Source: Pyrenopolyporus hunteri (Eukaryota > Ascomycota > Sordariomycetes > Xylariales > Hypoxylaceae). Taken from it: a stretch of 64,000 nucleotides of DNA. A program made the translations under genes and the position numbers. The DNA is taken from the NCBI GenBank assembly GCA_902806595.1, contig CADCXC010000038.1, positions 930,001-994,000 on the forward strand, written 5' to 3'. The notes beneath the pieces were generated by a model. That model was not told where the DNA came from. It did not search any database and saw only the letters and a program-made list of their open reading frames with translations. Shown one piece after another: positions 46,769 to 58,429 of the stretch. How positions within the stretch are numbered: position 1 is the stretch's first letter; each line of letters opens with the position of its first letter.

Positions 46769-48879
46769 ATGCGTGGCCACTTGAGGGCCTGGTCGCTACT
46801 GGCGCTACCACTCGTGGCGGCTCTTTCAATGGGACAGGAGGGTGAGACTCCCCGCGCCCGGTATCGTAATGGTCATGGCGGCCTTCTAACACGCGACTGT
46901 TGTTCGAAGCCGACAATTCATACGCTCTAATTAGCCTCGATATTCCTCCTACGTCGGATGAAATTAGTATTCGGCGACCTGTATGTCACGAAGTCACTGC
47001 GAGATACTAGCGAAACACCATTGATTCGCTAACACGTTGAACCTCGCTAGACTCTTCGTCTGGATGTCCTCGAATCGACATCCCCGTGCGGCTACGGTAA
47101 CGTGACCGTTAATAACCAATTACTTGGGCAAGACGAGAACGGTATCGGGTCGGGGCTGGTCACAACTGGACAAGGCCACACCATCCTCGCCACATGGGCT
47201 TTTAGTTGCGTGCATCTCGAAGATGAATTCCAAGGGCAACTGATGAATTTTGAAGTCGTCTCCGTGGATGACGACGAAGTTCATGATGTCGGGTTCGTCA
47301 TTCAATTCCAACAGATGGCGCCGGTTTCCGTTTCGTTTGTCAATGGCACGGCATCGGTCGTCGATACCCGTGTTTCCGGCAAGATATCGAACGACTCCGC
47401 AAACGAGAAGACTCTAGGAAACTTAGATGATGAGCTGGTGGAATTGGAGTTGATGATGCGACAGCTCGTTGAGCTCGAACATGCGATCTCCTCCAAGGCG
47501 CAACGTATTTCTGAAATTTATGATTTCCGGGGTCTAGAGGAACTTCGGTCGTTCACGCGATGCAATAGCCTCAAGTGCATTGTGAAGACAATGTATAGTC
47601 GGACTAAGCACATGGCTGGTAGACTCTTTGGACAAAGGCTCGAGAATGAAGGTCGCTCTGGTGGCGGACCCCATTGGCCATTTCATCGTATTGGCCGGCC
47701 TCACTGGTTCCCCTCGCACCATAACAATGGCACTCATCGGGGCCACTCGTTCTCGCATCTATCACATAGTCCTCATAGCGAGTCCCCTCATTTTCGTCAG
47801 CCGCCTCCTTTCTGTCGTTGCGCGCCGCCAACTTCGCCTCAGGAGTCCAGCGAGGAGGCACCTACCCACAGCCATTTGGTGTCTAACTATCGGGCCTTAG
47901 GTGATGAGGTGGCCCAAGAGAGCCTCGAGCTTACTACCGAACTGAGTAGCGGCATGGTAAGCCTACCTAAATCGGATAACCTATGGCATAACCCCCAATA
48001 TTGACTTGATTAGGGACCGACTGAACGGCCGCTTCGTTCCACTGAAGCCAACAGCGACGTAACTTCGTCGGCGCTCACCCATTATGAAGGATCGTCGTCG
48101 AGTCGAGGGTATGAGCAGCATCGCGAAAGCCCATCTTATCCGCATCGCCCTCTGGTAAGCATGCTTCTTGAGATCGTGGTGACCTATTTGCTAAAAGAAT
48201 GAAGCCCTTTGGACACCGTGACCTATTTCAGACAATATCGCCTATTTGGATTGTATTGGCCGTCGTTTTACTTTCTTTGCTTATATACGCTGTTAGTATA
48301 TGCTGTTTCGCCGTGTCTCGTCGGGGTGGACGCAGAACCTGTACTAGGCGGTGTCGATCGCCGAAGGCCTGCGTCCGACGTCGTACTGCCGCTTGGGCTG
48401 CTGGGCTTGCCGCTATCGAGGCTAAGTACGCTGACGTAGTTCGGTGGCTATGGGAACGCGTGAGGCGTTCCCCGGTTGAAGATGAGGAAAAGGAAAAGGA
48501 GGCAATCATGAGGAGATTAAATGATTGCGAAACTGACGGAGATAACCTGTCTACTACAATGGAGGAGGAGATCGCGCGATTCCGCACTGTCGCCAATGTG
48601 ATCAGCGACTTGGTTGCAGCAGAAGAAGGCCGTTTCCGAGAACCTGGCTGTGAAAAGCCAGACCACCATAGTATCGTTCCGAGCCCACCGAGCCCAACTT
48701 TGGCTTTCCCGGACTATGCATCTGTCGATGAGGAACTTCCTGCGTATGACGAAGGGATAAACGATTCTCGTTTCGTCACCGATGGCTTTAGATATAGCCC
48801 CGGGATGCCGTGTTACACGTCGACCGGGCCTTTAGGAATGGGATCATCCCTTGACGAGCATTTGGGAAGGAAGGATTAG
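46769..48879 (+). CDS. Uncharacterised type I membrane protein (five exons)
   Basis: Exons 46769-46841, 46910-46980, 47051-47956, 48014-48154, 48232-48879 give 612 aa. Residues 1 to about 22 are a signal peptide (MRGHLRAWSLLALPLVAALS). The ectodomain holds a predicted beta-rich part with Asn-glycosylation sites (NVTV, NGTA, NDSA). A coiled-coil-like Glu/Leu-rich stretch (about 174-208) and a His/Pro-rich segment (about 256-305) with many HxxH spacings follow. One transmembrane helix lies at about 400-423 (IVLAVVLLSLLIYAVSICCF), followed by a strongly basic Cys-containing juxtamembrane segment and an acidic cytoplasmic tail with a PAYDEG motif. I do not recognise the family. The topology suggests a cell-surface sensor or wall-associated protein, but that is inference. 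Neighbour downstream is a secreted-type peptidase on the same strand. Confidence 0.8.
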
Positions 48880-49497
48880 GAGGGATAACGGGGAATCTTG
48901 AACATAAGTAACAAACCCCATTGCATCGCCCGACTCGTTTACGGAGGCTGGTTGTGGGAATATTATAATAACCCAAAGCACACTCGGAGCTTTAGATGAC
49001 CATATGCCCAACATATAAATATACCGCGTTATGTTTGATATTTCGTTATTCTTCTGTCGGGTCACCTTATAAACCGGGACATAGATATTATTTTGGCTGT
49101 GGATGTCTTTATGTTTTCCGAAGCTAGTGAGGAGGAGGAAACTCTTGTGTACGCCGGCTAACTAGGGTCCAGATACCAGATACCTCCAACCAGTCTCTGT
49201 ACATGCAGCTGTTCCGCTCCGTGCGCCCTTCAAACGGCGAATGACGCTCGTACGCCTAATATGGTAACTCGATACTACCTACCCCCACAAGAAGGAAGTT
49301 GGAGTCCTAGATCTTCCACTGGGAGACTTGACGTTTATGTCGGTAGTGTGGCCCTTGCAACAGTAGAGTGAAAACAGCACGCCTGAACTTCCCCGATTGG
49401 CGGCGGCAATGCGCCTATGCCGCGGGGGTTCAAGGGTATGCTTACTAGCTAGAGAAAGTTCATTAGTTTCTATAAACCAGGAGTGGTGCCAGTAGTG
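48880..49497. other. Intergenic spacer
   Basis: About 620 bp between two plus-strand genes, presumed 3' UTR and promoter. Nothing specific is seen. Confidence 0.55.
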
Positions 49498-52243
49498 ATG
49501 GACTGGTTACTGACATTATTGTGTATTCTGCCTCAATACCTGATCGTGATGTGGCCTCGTAGACGTAAAAGCCAGACTTTCACCACCGTTTTTCTTCTCG
49601 CTTGGGCCGATGCGTGTTCACACGAGCGGCTCTCGCATTCGCATGCGTCTTTATCGAAGAAATGGGATACTCCATTGTCGCCTCTGAGCCTCGAAGAAGA
49701 GATTCTGGTCGGTGCCATCTCCAATACGACCATATCAGAGTGGTCCTATTATTATACCCATGGCGCACACCTCGCTGGCAAGAACTTATCGATGGCAGAA
49801 TGGACGGCGGATCGTTGGAAAGAAAGTGGGTGGAACTCGACTGTCGTCTCCTATGAGGTTTACTTGAATTATCCAGTCGATAAGTCTCTTGCCGTGACAT
49901 ATCCGAACGGGAGCGTCTATCGGCCACCCTTAGAGGAAGCAATACTAGGCGAGGATGAAACCACAAGTTATCCTAACAGAATCCCGACATTTCACGGATA
50001 CTCGGCTAGCGGTAGCGCCAGCGCTGAATTTGTCTACGTCGGACGTGGTCAGCAGGTCGACTTTAACAGGCTGATTGAGCTTGGCGTACCTCTTGAAGGC
50101 AAGGTTGCTATTGCGCAGTATGGGGGTCCATTCAGGGGGTTGAAGGTGAAGAACGCACAGGACAATGGCATGGTGGGCGTCGTTATTTTCACGGACACGG
50201 CCGAGGATGGTAACGTCACGGAAGCTAATGGCTATGCGGCTTACCCCCATGGACCGGCGCGGAATCCCTCGGCGGTCCAACGAGGGAGTGTGCAGTTCCT
50301 CTCCACCTATCCCGGGGATCCGACCACCCCGGGCTATCCTTCAAAGGAAGGGTCGCCCCGTGTTGAACATCCTTCGGTACTCCCTAAGATCCCCTCAATC
50401 CCGATATCCTATGCGAATGCAATCCCGATACTTGCCGCTCTCGACGGACATGGGACGACGGGTGGCGATGTGAACCGCACAGGTTGGGTGGGCGCTTTGA
50501 ATGTGTCTTACAGCACAGGCCCTGCACCGGGTGTGATTATCAACGTGTCAAACGTCATGGAGGATACATACACTCCGATATGGAATGCAATTGGAGTTAT
50601 CAACGGTACGATTGCGGACGAAACGATCATTATAGGAAATCATCGAGATGCCTGGATCGTCGGAGGCGCTGCTGATCCAAATAGTGGATCTGCCATCGTA
50701 GTTGAACTCGCCAAAGCGTTTGGCAAACTCTTGTCCCAAGGATGGAGACCAAAGCGGAACATCGTCGTACGTATTGATTTTGAAGATACTTCCCTACCTC
50801 CGATACAAGTGCCGCACGTCTCCCCCTAAACGTCTTGCGAGGAGAAACGCTCGAAATTAGGGCGATGGTGGAATCGTACTTTGAAAATATACCTGGAGCT
50901 CCAAATGGCCTGTAAATGCATAGTTGCTAATAATTAGGTACTTATAGATTGCGTCGTGGGATGGTGAAGAGTATGGCCTCCTAGGCTCGACGGAATGGGT
51001 TGAGGAATATGTCCCCTGGCTCACGGAAACTGCGGTGTCCTACTTAAATATTGTTAGTAAACCAATCATTAGGGCCGTGTATGATCATCTGACACCATGG
51101 CCAAGGACGTCGGTACATCTGGCCGTTGGCCTTATATAGCGGCGACTCCTGAGCTGCATGAAATCGCTACGGACGTCATGAAGAAAATCGTTTGGGGGAA
51201 CACTACGAGCGCAATGTACGATGTATGGATGGAATATACCGGAGGCTCTATTGGTGTGCTTGGAAGCGGTAGCGACTATACCTCTTTTGTTCATAAAGGG
51301 ATAGGTTCGGTAAGAGGACTCTTATCAAGCGTTCCCCAGATCGTTGCATTTTTCTGATTGTTATTAGATCGACGTCGGCGCTGGTCCGGATTCGACGGAC
51401 CCTATCTACCACTATCATAGCAATTTCGATTCATATCACTGGGTAAGTGATTTTTTGGACCCTTAGCCAACCAACCGTCCACACCAAATACCAACCCGAA
51501 GACGGTCAACGTTACTTTTCGGTTCCATTAAATCTATGACTTTTGATCTGGAGGACGCTAATGGCGAAGATGTAGATGTCGACATTCGGAGACCCCGGCT
51601 TTCTTGTTCATAAATCCGTGGCTCAGGTACGCCTAATTACCCGCGAACTGGGACGTCAATGAACTCCGCAACGGTTTCTAACAATTTTCTTAGTACTTGA
51701 CACTCCTAGCTTACAACCTCGCGGATCAAGATGTGATACGGTTTGATCTTCCCAACTACGCTACGCAGCTAGAGGAGTACTACGAGGACTTGCTCTCTGT
51801 GATAAGTTCAGATCCTCGGGGCTTGGATGTTTCCCCATTACAGAAAGCGATAGCTGATTTTAGGGTTGCGGCAACGGATATTCGAGCCCAAGAGAATCAG
51901 GCTGTGGCGACGAATGATTCGGAACTTCTCACCCTCGTAAACCATAAGTATAGAGATTTCCAGCGAGGCTTTGTATCCCAAGCCGGCCTACCTGGCCGCG
52001 AGTTCTATCGACATTTAATTTTTGCTCCTGGGCTTGATACTGGTCTGTTCATACCCATTATTTTTACAGGTACCGCTAAGGCGAAATATATTTAGGCTGA
52101 TGAATTTCAATGTAGGCTATGCTGCCACGACGTTCCCAGGGATAACGGAGGCGTTCGTTGGCGGTAATATATCGCTTGCGGCCCAGTTCGTGAAGAAGAC
52201 CGCAGACTCTATTTTGGTAGCCTCTAATATCGTTAAAACATAG
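49498..52243 (+). CDS. M28B metallopeptidase, glutamate carboxypeptidase II-like
   Basis: Two-zinc exopeptidase of the PSMA/NAALADase/transferrin-receptor-like group, expected in the secretory pathway, vacuole or outside the cell. Exons: 49498-50766, 50948-51052, 51106-51309, 51368-51442, 51576-51626, 51694-52042, 52116-52243, giving 726 aa. The metal and catalytic residues are all present: His382 (GNHRDAW), Asp393 (ADPNSG), Glu430/Glu431 (DGEEYG), Asp459 (first codon of exon 3) and His543 (YHYHSNFDSYHW). A PA-type apical domain precedes them, and a dimerisation domain forms the C-terminus. A second ATG at 49549 would give a more conventional signal peptide (MWPRRRKSQTFTTVFLLAW), so the start is uncertain by 17 residues. 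Intron 2 starts GTTAGT and ends AAG. The gene looks intact despite seven exons. Confidence 0.9.
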
Positions 52244-52955
52244 TGGAAGTTACTAGGAAGACAGTAACAAGCCTTTATGAGACTTTGTTATAGGGCGCAC
52301 GTACACCTATCGACTATATAGGTATAGCCCTGGCCGGTACACAATAAATATGTAAAGGCCTGATGGGGCGTGGTCTTTACAAAGTCGGTAATATCAAATA
52401 ACTATGGTGAAGCGAGCGTTTGGCCAAAGGGGGAGTGATTCCTCAAACACCGGGAGATGATGCATTTGCGTTGGAATATCTAGGTATATAATCTTACGTT
52501 GCAATAGGTACCTACCTACTTAGAGCCTACCGAACAATGAACAAAGAAAGATCCTTAACATATAGCTTGAGTTGGAATTATTCTCGGTCATAGTATTTGG
52601 AGGGAAGAAAGGAGAAACACATACCTTTTAGTTCACTTTAGTTATCTATGATCTACTACCTCAGTGCGAGAAATTCTACGTAACAAACTCAATGTTATAC
52701 GTAGGTGTATACAATGAATTGATATAGCAGTGCAGCATATTGAATAAACAAGTGCATTGTAAAAACTACTAGCGATACTAGGGTGAATTTCCGGTGCCTA
52801 CGTACCAGGAATACTTATATAGAGAACTCCCACCGCTCTATTTTTCTTCTATATCATTGGTAACGTTTTTAAACTGCACCACTCTAACCATCGCTGATCC
52901 TATTTCATCTCGTTGTTGATCCGCGGAATACTTTTGCTCCATCTAAGAAACCATC
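52244..52955. other. Intergenic spacer
   Basis: About 710 bp with no gene, containing a short GGTACC/TACCTA cluster near 52500-52520. The right part is the presumed promoter of the next gene. Confidence 0.55.
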
Positions 52956-54866
52956 ATGGAAGGAGATTCCCCCGAGGAATTTATTGAATTCATCACCCAT
53001 GAATCTGACTCAGGGGAGGGTGAGGTTGTAGATGCTGATAGTGATGAGATGAATTCGGGGGATGAGGCTGATGAAGAGGGGTCTGTAGTCGACTATGTTT
53101 TTAATCCCGGTAGCGAGTCGTCTCGGTCCGGTTCTGATAATGGGGGGGTGCGTTTACCTATTGACTGGACGCCAAGGGAGCTCTCGAGGTGGGAGGACTA
53201 TCACCACCATCAATATAAATATCAGCCTAAAAAACGACCGGAGAAGATAGTCGAGGAGTATATACCGAACGGAAGGTGGATTAGGTTCACTGATGCTCTT
53301 GATGAAGATTGGTACCACCTCAACGGTATCCCCCAGGAAGTCTCCTTACCGGGGCATCGAATTTATCTATGTTTCAGGAAGTGGATGATGTGGATCGCTC
53401 GAACATGGCACCGAGAATTTCAACCTAATATCAACCTCAACCCTGAACTATTTGGAGGCATTTATGATCGTATACAAATCAACTTTTTCCGCGTAATGAA
53501 GGCTCGCATATCTATACAAAGAGCACATTCCTTGTAAGTAACAACCACAACCTCCCCCCTTTCTTCGGTCAAAATCCTTTTGGAACGTACCAGTTCAAAT
53601 TCTCTGGATGATTTACCTTTCCTGAAATATCCCGACATCTATTAACCTCGTAGAAAGTCATTGCTAACTATTTTGGTTGTAGTTGGGTAAGGACGGCGGC
53701 TATACGAATACAGCGAGCACTAGTGGTTTCCCCCCATCCTCGGCAGCAAACTCCTGATAGAACACGGTACGGTCTGATAATGTTTAGTCTAATGGGCCTA
53801 GACCCCGCGACCGGCAACAGTTTTACTGAGCCTGCTGAGGTTGAGAGCTTAAGGCTGTGTAAGTATAATGAAGAGTGCCCTTCTTCTTATTCCTTCTCAA
53901 CCCCCCCCCCTCTTTCTCTTTCTTCTAACCTTCTGCCCTTACGATATATGTAAACTTCCTATATCCTCTATATCCTCTATTTAAACATAAGACATTATCA
54001 TTACTGACATTTTTTTAGTCATAAGGAGAATAGCGTTAATCCCATGGCGCGAGTTCTTACAGGACTACCTAAGGCACCACCCTGATTCATCTAATCCAAG
54101 ATGGAACATCATACAGCCCAGTAAGTCATGATAAAATCTCCCTCACTTACCTAGGTACTCATTTAACGCGCCTTGTGGGTAACTCCTTTATCCGACCGTT
54201 AGGATTAGGAATTAGGAGAGGCTAGCCCTCGCAAGACGTTTGGTATGTTAATCTTTATGTGATAAAGGCTGACTCTTTTCTATAGCACTATCAAACCCAA
54301 ACGTGGTGTCGGCCCTAAATGTCGCTTATGGCCATGGGGCACCGCCGGACATGTTCAGACTCAATAAGGATAACTGGAATCTGGAAGACCATGCATGTCG
54401 ATTTATATTAACTTTATATAGCGGCGGCTGGTGGGACATGCAGAATTCTGGTATAGACGCTTCAGATGCTACATATTGGCGCCGTTATTTTTTCAGCACG
54501 ACTAGTTCCCCCGAAACGGACGACAGGTATTGGTTTGGTTTCGCGATGCTCATGTTACTCATGAATTCATGGCAACACCAACAGCAACGACCGCTACCTG
54601 AGTATGATGAGATGCTCGTTCCGGCCCTATATGAAGGCTACCCGGCTGCGCCCGCAAACTTCCCTCAAACCGAGGTAGGACTTATCGACCTTTCCCCCTT
54701 CACGCCGTGGAACCATGAAATATACCAGTCAAGATTCAACTTCACTGCGTCAAATGTTTTGGGGCTTACTAATGTTGATGATCGATACGAACTAATTGAA
54801 ACCGAAAGTGAAACGGAGCTGATGGACGACGGAAGCCTACCTCCCGATAATCTGCCAAAAACATGA
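52956..54866 (+). CDS. Unrecognised acidic protein, four exons
   Basis: Exons 52956-53533, 53683-53858, 54019-54120 and 54286-54866 join in frame to 478 aa. The first about 75 residues are extremely acidic and Ser-rich (SDSGEGEVVDADSDE type). They are followed by a Trp/Tyr/Arg-rich region (WTPRELSRWEDYHHHQYKY, WYHLNGIPQEV, FRKWMMWIARTWHREF). A central part contains RRIALIPWREFLQDYLRHH, and an acidic tail ends in ETESETELMDDGSL. There is no signal peptide or transmembrane helix. I do not recognise a domain. The unusually high Trp content and single-copy appearance suggest a lineage-restricted protein. All four junctions use GT-AG; a further small exon between 54121 and 54285 cannot be excluded. 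Confidence 0.6.
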
Positions 54867-56791
54867 CGCGGCCGCCTACGGGTGATGCTTTTCTTATTTT
54901 TTTTTTTAGCGACTGGTAATCCTGTATGGTAGAGACCTACCCGGCAAGAAACCGCATACACGTATTGGCAAGCATCCGGATAAGCTTTTAAAGGAGGCAG
55001 CATACTGGTTGGGCAAATAACGAACAGCTGACGGTCAGATAATTTTGGCGCCTCGGGTGTCTAATCGGTTTCTGGAGCTAATTTATCGGAACCCTGAATT
55101 GTGTTTTTTGTCTATAAGTTAATTAGTTTTCATGTAGTCACTCCTGCGAATGGAACTTCTCTAAGTGTATGAAAGAACATGTATACAAGAACATATAAAA
55201 AGTATATACCGCGTTGTTGGTTGGTTGGTTGGCATATTTAACGCCGCAGCAGTTGTAAAGGGCGTGAAGTGGTCTTAAGCGTCCTTAGTATTTAGGGCAG
55301 CCGATTAGAGGGCCTGTAATCTCGGGTGCCTACGGCCTTCAGAGAACCACACGAGTTATGAGATCAACGGTGTGTATTAGAGGACTAGGGTCCCTTAGAG
55401 TGGATCTAGGTTACGGTAATCCTAGATCTCCGATACGAGTGACCTAACTCCAACACAGCGTATGCTCTAAACATTTTGATGCCAAGATCAGGCCAAGTTG
55501 CCTATTGTATTCCTAGTTGACAGGCCGGGGGATTACTTTCGGATACGTTATATGACATCTTCGTACACAGATAAGACCTCTCTCCGACGCGTTCAGCACA
55601 TTCAGCAGACTACCTAAAGTAACCTTAATATGTGCATATTCACTGTTAATCCGCTGCATCTTCCGGGATTTTGAATGTATAAGATATAAATAATACCTAC
55701 TTGTTATTATGGAACTAGGAACCCTTATATTTCATGTCTGCAAGTATGTGTCGTCGCGAAATACGAAGTTTGAAGACCGTTGGATTTCAATGCACTTTAA
55801 AGAGTGTGGATGCTCACGTAGGTTAATCAGCCACGGCCTGATACACTTGTATTCCAAACCAATCTGAATAAAAAATCTGGGATTATAATATTCAACGCCA
55901 CGGTTCGGCTTCACTGCCCGCTCGCTTGTACAAAACCGCGGCTCGAAGAGCCGCCCTTTAGTTCCCTCTTCATAACATCTACAAGAATTGATTCTAGTCT
56001 CTAGGGTTACGCGCCATGCCATTTAACAACATTTAATCATGTTAAGAAATGTGGCCAGTTCATCAGGAGAGTCAAGGACGGAAGTCAGCATAGAAAAAGG
56101 GGTCGAGTGGAACAATTGCTATCCAACCGGCCAATGAACGAAACTGAATTAATAAAGCTAACGTTTTAGCGTTCGTTCCGGGGCCTCACATATTACCCCC
56201 CTTAGCTGCCCCTTTTCACCTATTTTAAATTCTCTCCTAACAAATCTGGCTCTTTAAAACTAATGTGTTTACGCCCGAAAATGACATTAATCGAATGTTA
56301 TTTTGCTATATGCCAAGGTCGCAGCTAAAAGGCTATATTAAATATACTTATGTAGCCTGGACGAAGTTCCACCTACCTGTTTACTCATTTAAGGCCTATA
56401 CTCGATCTTGATGATATCGATGCTACTTACGTGCACGTTTAAGTACCCAGGCTAAGAACACTCTATAATGACTACCTTAACATTGTTACGAGGACAAGAA
56501 AAGATTCCTATTGAGTTTTTATTTAGGTAAAGTACCTGTAGGTATATAATCACCACCTAAATCTACCCGCATGTTTGCAAAAGACTGTAACCCTACCTGC
56601 AAAATACTTACCTACCTTCTATGCCGGTTTATAACATCTCTTTACTATCCTTTCGATTAAAACCGATCTTCGATTATCTACTGTTTCCTTACTGAAGTCG
56701 AGGTCGTAAAAAGTGTCGATTTAAAATTAACCTAAGGCCTTCTATGATAAATTAGCTAGATTCACCTTGTGAAGCCATTTGCCTTTTCTTA
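54867..56791. other. 1.9 kb gene-free spacer
   Basis: Convergent region between two unrecognised genes. It contains poly-T (54896-54907) and a TTGG tandem (55217-55233). A 96-codon minus-strand frame (55732-56022) has no supporting features. Confidence 0.5.
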
Positions 56792-57973
56792 TCATGTGTT
56801 CATTCTGGCCCAGAAACCCGTCAATGCTTGGGTAGCGCGCAATAGCTCGCCGTCTCGCGCCCGTTCCCTGTAAACTCTGCTTTGCATGTATCGGTCCCTC
56901 TCCTCGAAGTATGACTTGACGTGGCTTCTCCAAACCCGGTATTGTGCCGCCTCCTCAATAGAAGGCAATTCCTCTTCCCCCTCCTCGTTTTCAAGCCACG
57001 GGAATACCGTAGGTAGCATGAGGCCGTAGACTCCGAATCCTTCTTTGACCGGATCTTCGTCGGCCGGAAGGGTTGGTGGCTCGTCTTTAGGGTTCCTCGC
57101 GGTTGCGCTAACCTGTTCGAACGCCGGCGATTCTACGCGAGGTAACCTTTGCTGCACCAGGGAGAACTGGTTTATCGCCTGAGATTTCAGGTGGGGGTAG
57201 TCATGGGCTTTGCAATCGTATAACTTGATGAATCTCGCTGGTTTCCTTATCCGTTTCTTTTTACCACCGGCGGCTGCCCGCTTCCTTTTGCCAAGCCTAG
57301 CCCCCTTTGTCGAATCTTCAGCTTCATTTATGGATAAAAGGCCCTCATCGGAGGACTCGTCTTGGGGACGCGGTATGATGCTGGGCTGCTGTGCCACGAA
57401 AGATGCGAACTCTGCGCTTTTGGCCTCCAACCTCTTCCTCTCCATTTTAAAATGAGGTTTTGGGACGTACTTGGGAGATAGAGCGTGATGAAGAAGTCTC
57501 CGGTCCAGCACTCCTGTCTCCGCTACGCAAACGTGACCGCATGCGAGTGGGGTAGGAGAACTTTGCTCGAATAACAGACAATCGGAGAGAAGAGGAGGCT
57601 TCCATTCGGTAAATCCGGTTCGGGTCAGTATTTCTTTTAGCGCTCGGCGGCTCGCTGGAATAATGTCTTCCCAAGTTCCGACGAGGTTATGGTAGTGTTT
57701 CGACCTTCTTTCGCGGTCATCTTGGAGCTTGCGTCCCCTTATTATCGTGGCAAAGTCCTGCTCGTACGATTTCTGTTTCTCCCCACGTGTACGTTTACTT
57801 TCATGAGCTACACGAAGATCAGCCCAACGACTGTCGTTAAAGTTTTCCTTTTCTGGTGGAAGTTGTAGGTTGACACTGACATCCTCGAGGCTTAACTCAT
57901 ACTTTACTAAGGCTACGCTCCTGCTATCTAGCGTCAAGCGCGCTAATGTTCGTAAAAGCGGTGAATACGCCAT
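56792..57973 (-). CDS. Unrecognised single-exon protein with nuclear-localisation-like motif
   Basis: 393 aa with no intron needed. It is hydrophilic throughout, with no signal peptide or membrane segment. A lysine/arginine cluster (GKRKRAAAGGKKKRIRKPAR, about residues 227-246) looks like a bipartite nuclear localisation signal. Before it lies a conserved-looking block (WEDIIPASRRALKEILTRTG, LLSDCLLFEQ) and after it an acidic linker. The end is helix-rich (YRVWRSHVKSYFEERDRYMQ). The compact, intact frame and internal organisation make it a credible gene, but I cannot assign a family. A nuclear role is inference from composition only. Confidence 0.75.
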   Translation of the reverse strand: MAYSPLLRTLARLTLDSRSVALVKYELSLEDVSVNLQLPPEKENFNDSRWADLRVAHESKRTRGEKQKSYEQDFATIIRGRKLQDDRERRSKHYHNLVGTWEDIIPASRRALKEILTRTGFTEWKPPLLSDCLLFEQSSPTPLACGHVCVAETGVLDRRLLHHALSPKYVPKPHFKMERKRLEAKSAEFASFVAQQPSIIPRPQDESSDEGLLSINEAEDSTKGARLGKRKRAAAGGKKKRIRKPARFIKLYDCKAHDYPHLKSQAINQFSLVQQRLPRVESPAFEQVSATARNPKDEPPTLPADEDPVKEGFGVYGLMLPTVFPWLENEEGEEELPSIEEAAQYRVWRSHVKSYFEERDRYMQSRVYRERARDGELLRATQALTGFWARMNT

Positions 57974-58429
57974 GGCGAGTAGTTCTTATCCTCTGCGTGG
58001 GTGCGTGAGGAACCGAAGGGACCTGAAAGGATGCGAGGAGCTGGATGAGAATGTGGATTGAAATTTATCTGAGATTACTGCCTCTAATGTCATCTTGGTT
58101 ATGGATCTAGAAGACTCGAAGTGAATCCTCTCGTTTAAGACAGAAGCGAGACTAGCATTGTAAAACTGGGTAGGACAATTCTTTCCACGGCCATTTTTTG
58201 TCTAGGATAAGTCTCTTTGTTGGACATAAAGCCGGCGTGTTTATTATCCTCATATAGAAACCATTATTTACTAAAATCTTAGGTAGGTAGCTTTCCTTAT
58301 ATTTCTTTGCTTGCGAGTAAATGAAAAAAAAAAAAAAAAGAAGCACTTAAGAATCTTGTCAGATGTTTCGGTATAACTCGCAATAATGCCAAGGACAACA
58401 ACTCAGCATGGGGCTCTAAGATAGGAGTC
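57974..58429. other. Spacer with poly-A tract
   Basis: About 450 bp between the unknown gene's promoter and the 3' end of the permease gene, with a run of about 17 A at 58323-58339. No gene. Confidence 0.6.

Noticed and set aside
49498..52243. First impression of a broken protease pseudogene (frames change several times, apparent stops)
   Set aside because: All interruptions are explained by six short introns with acceptable splice sites, and all metal ligands are kept.
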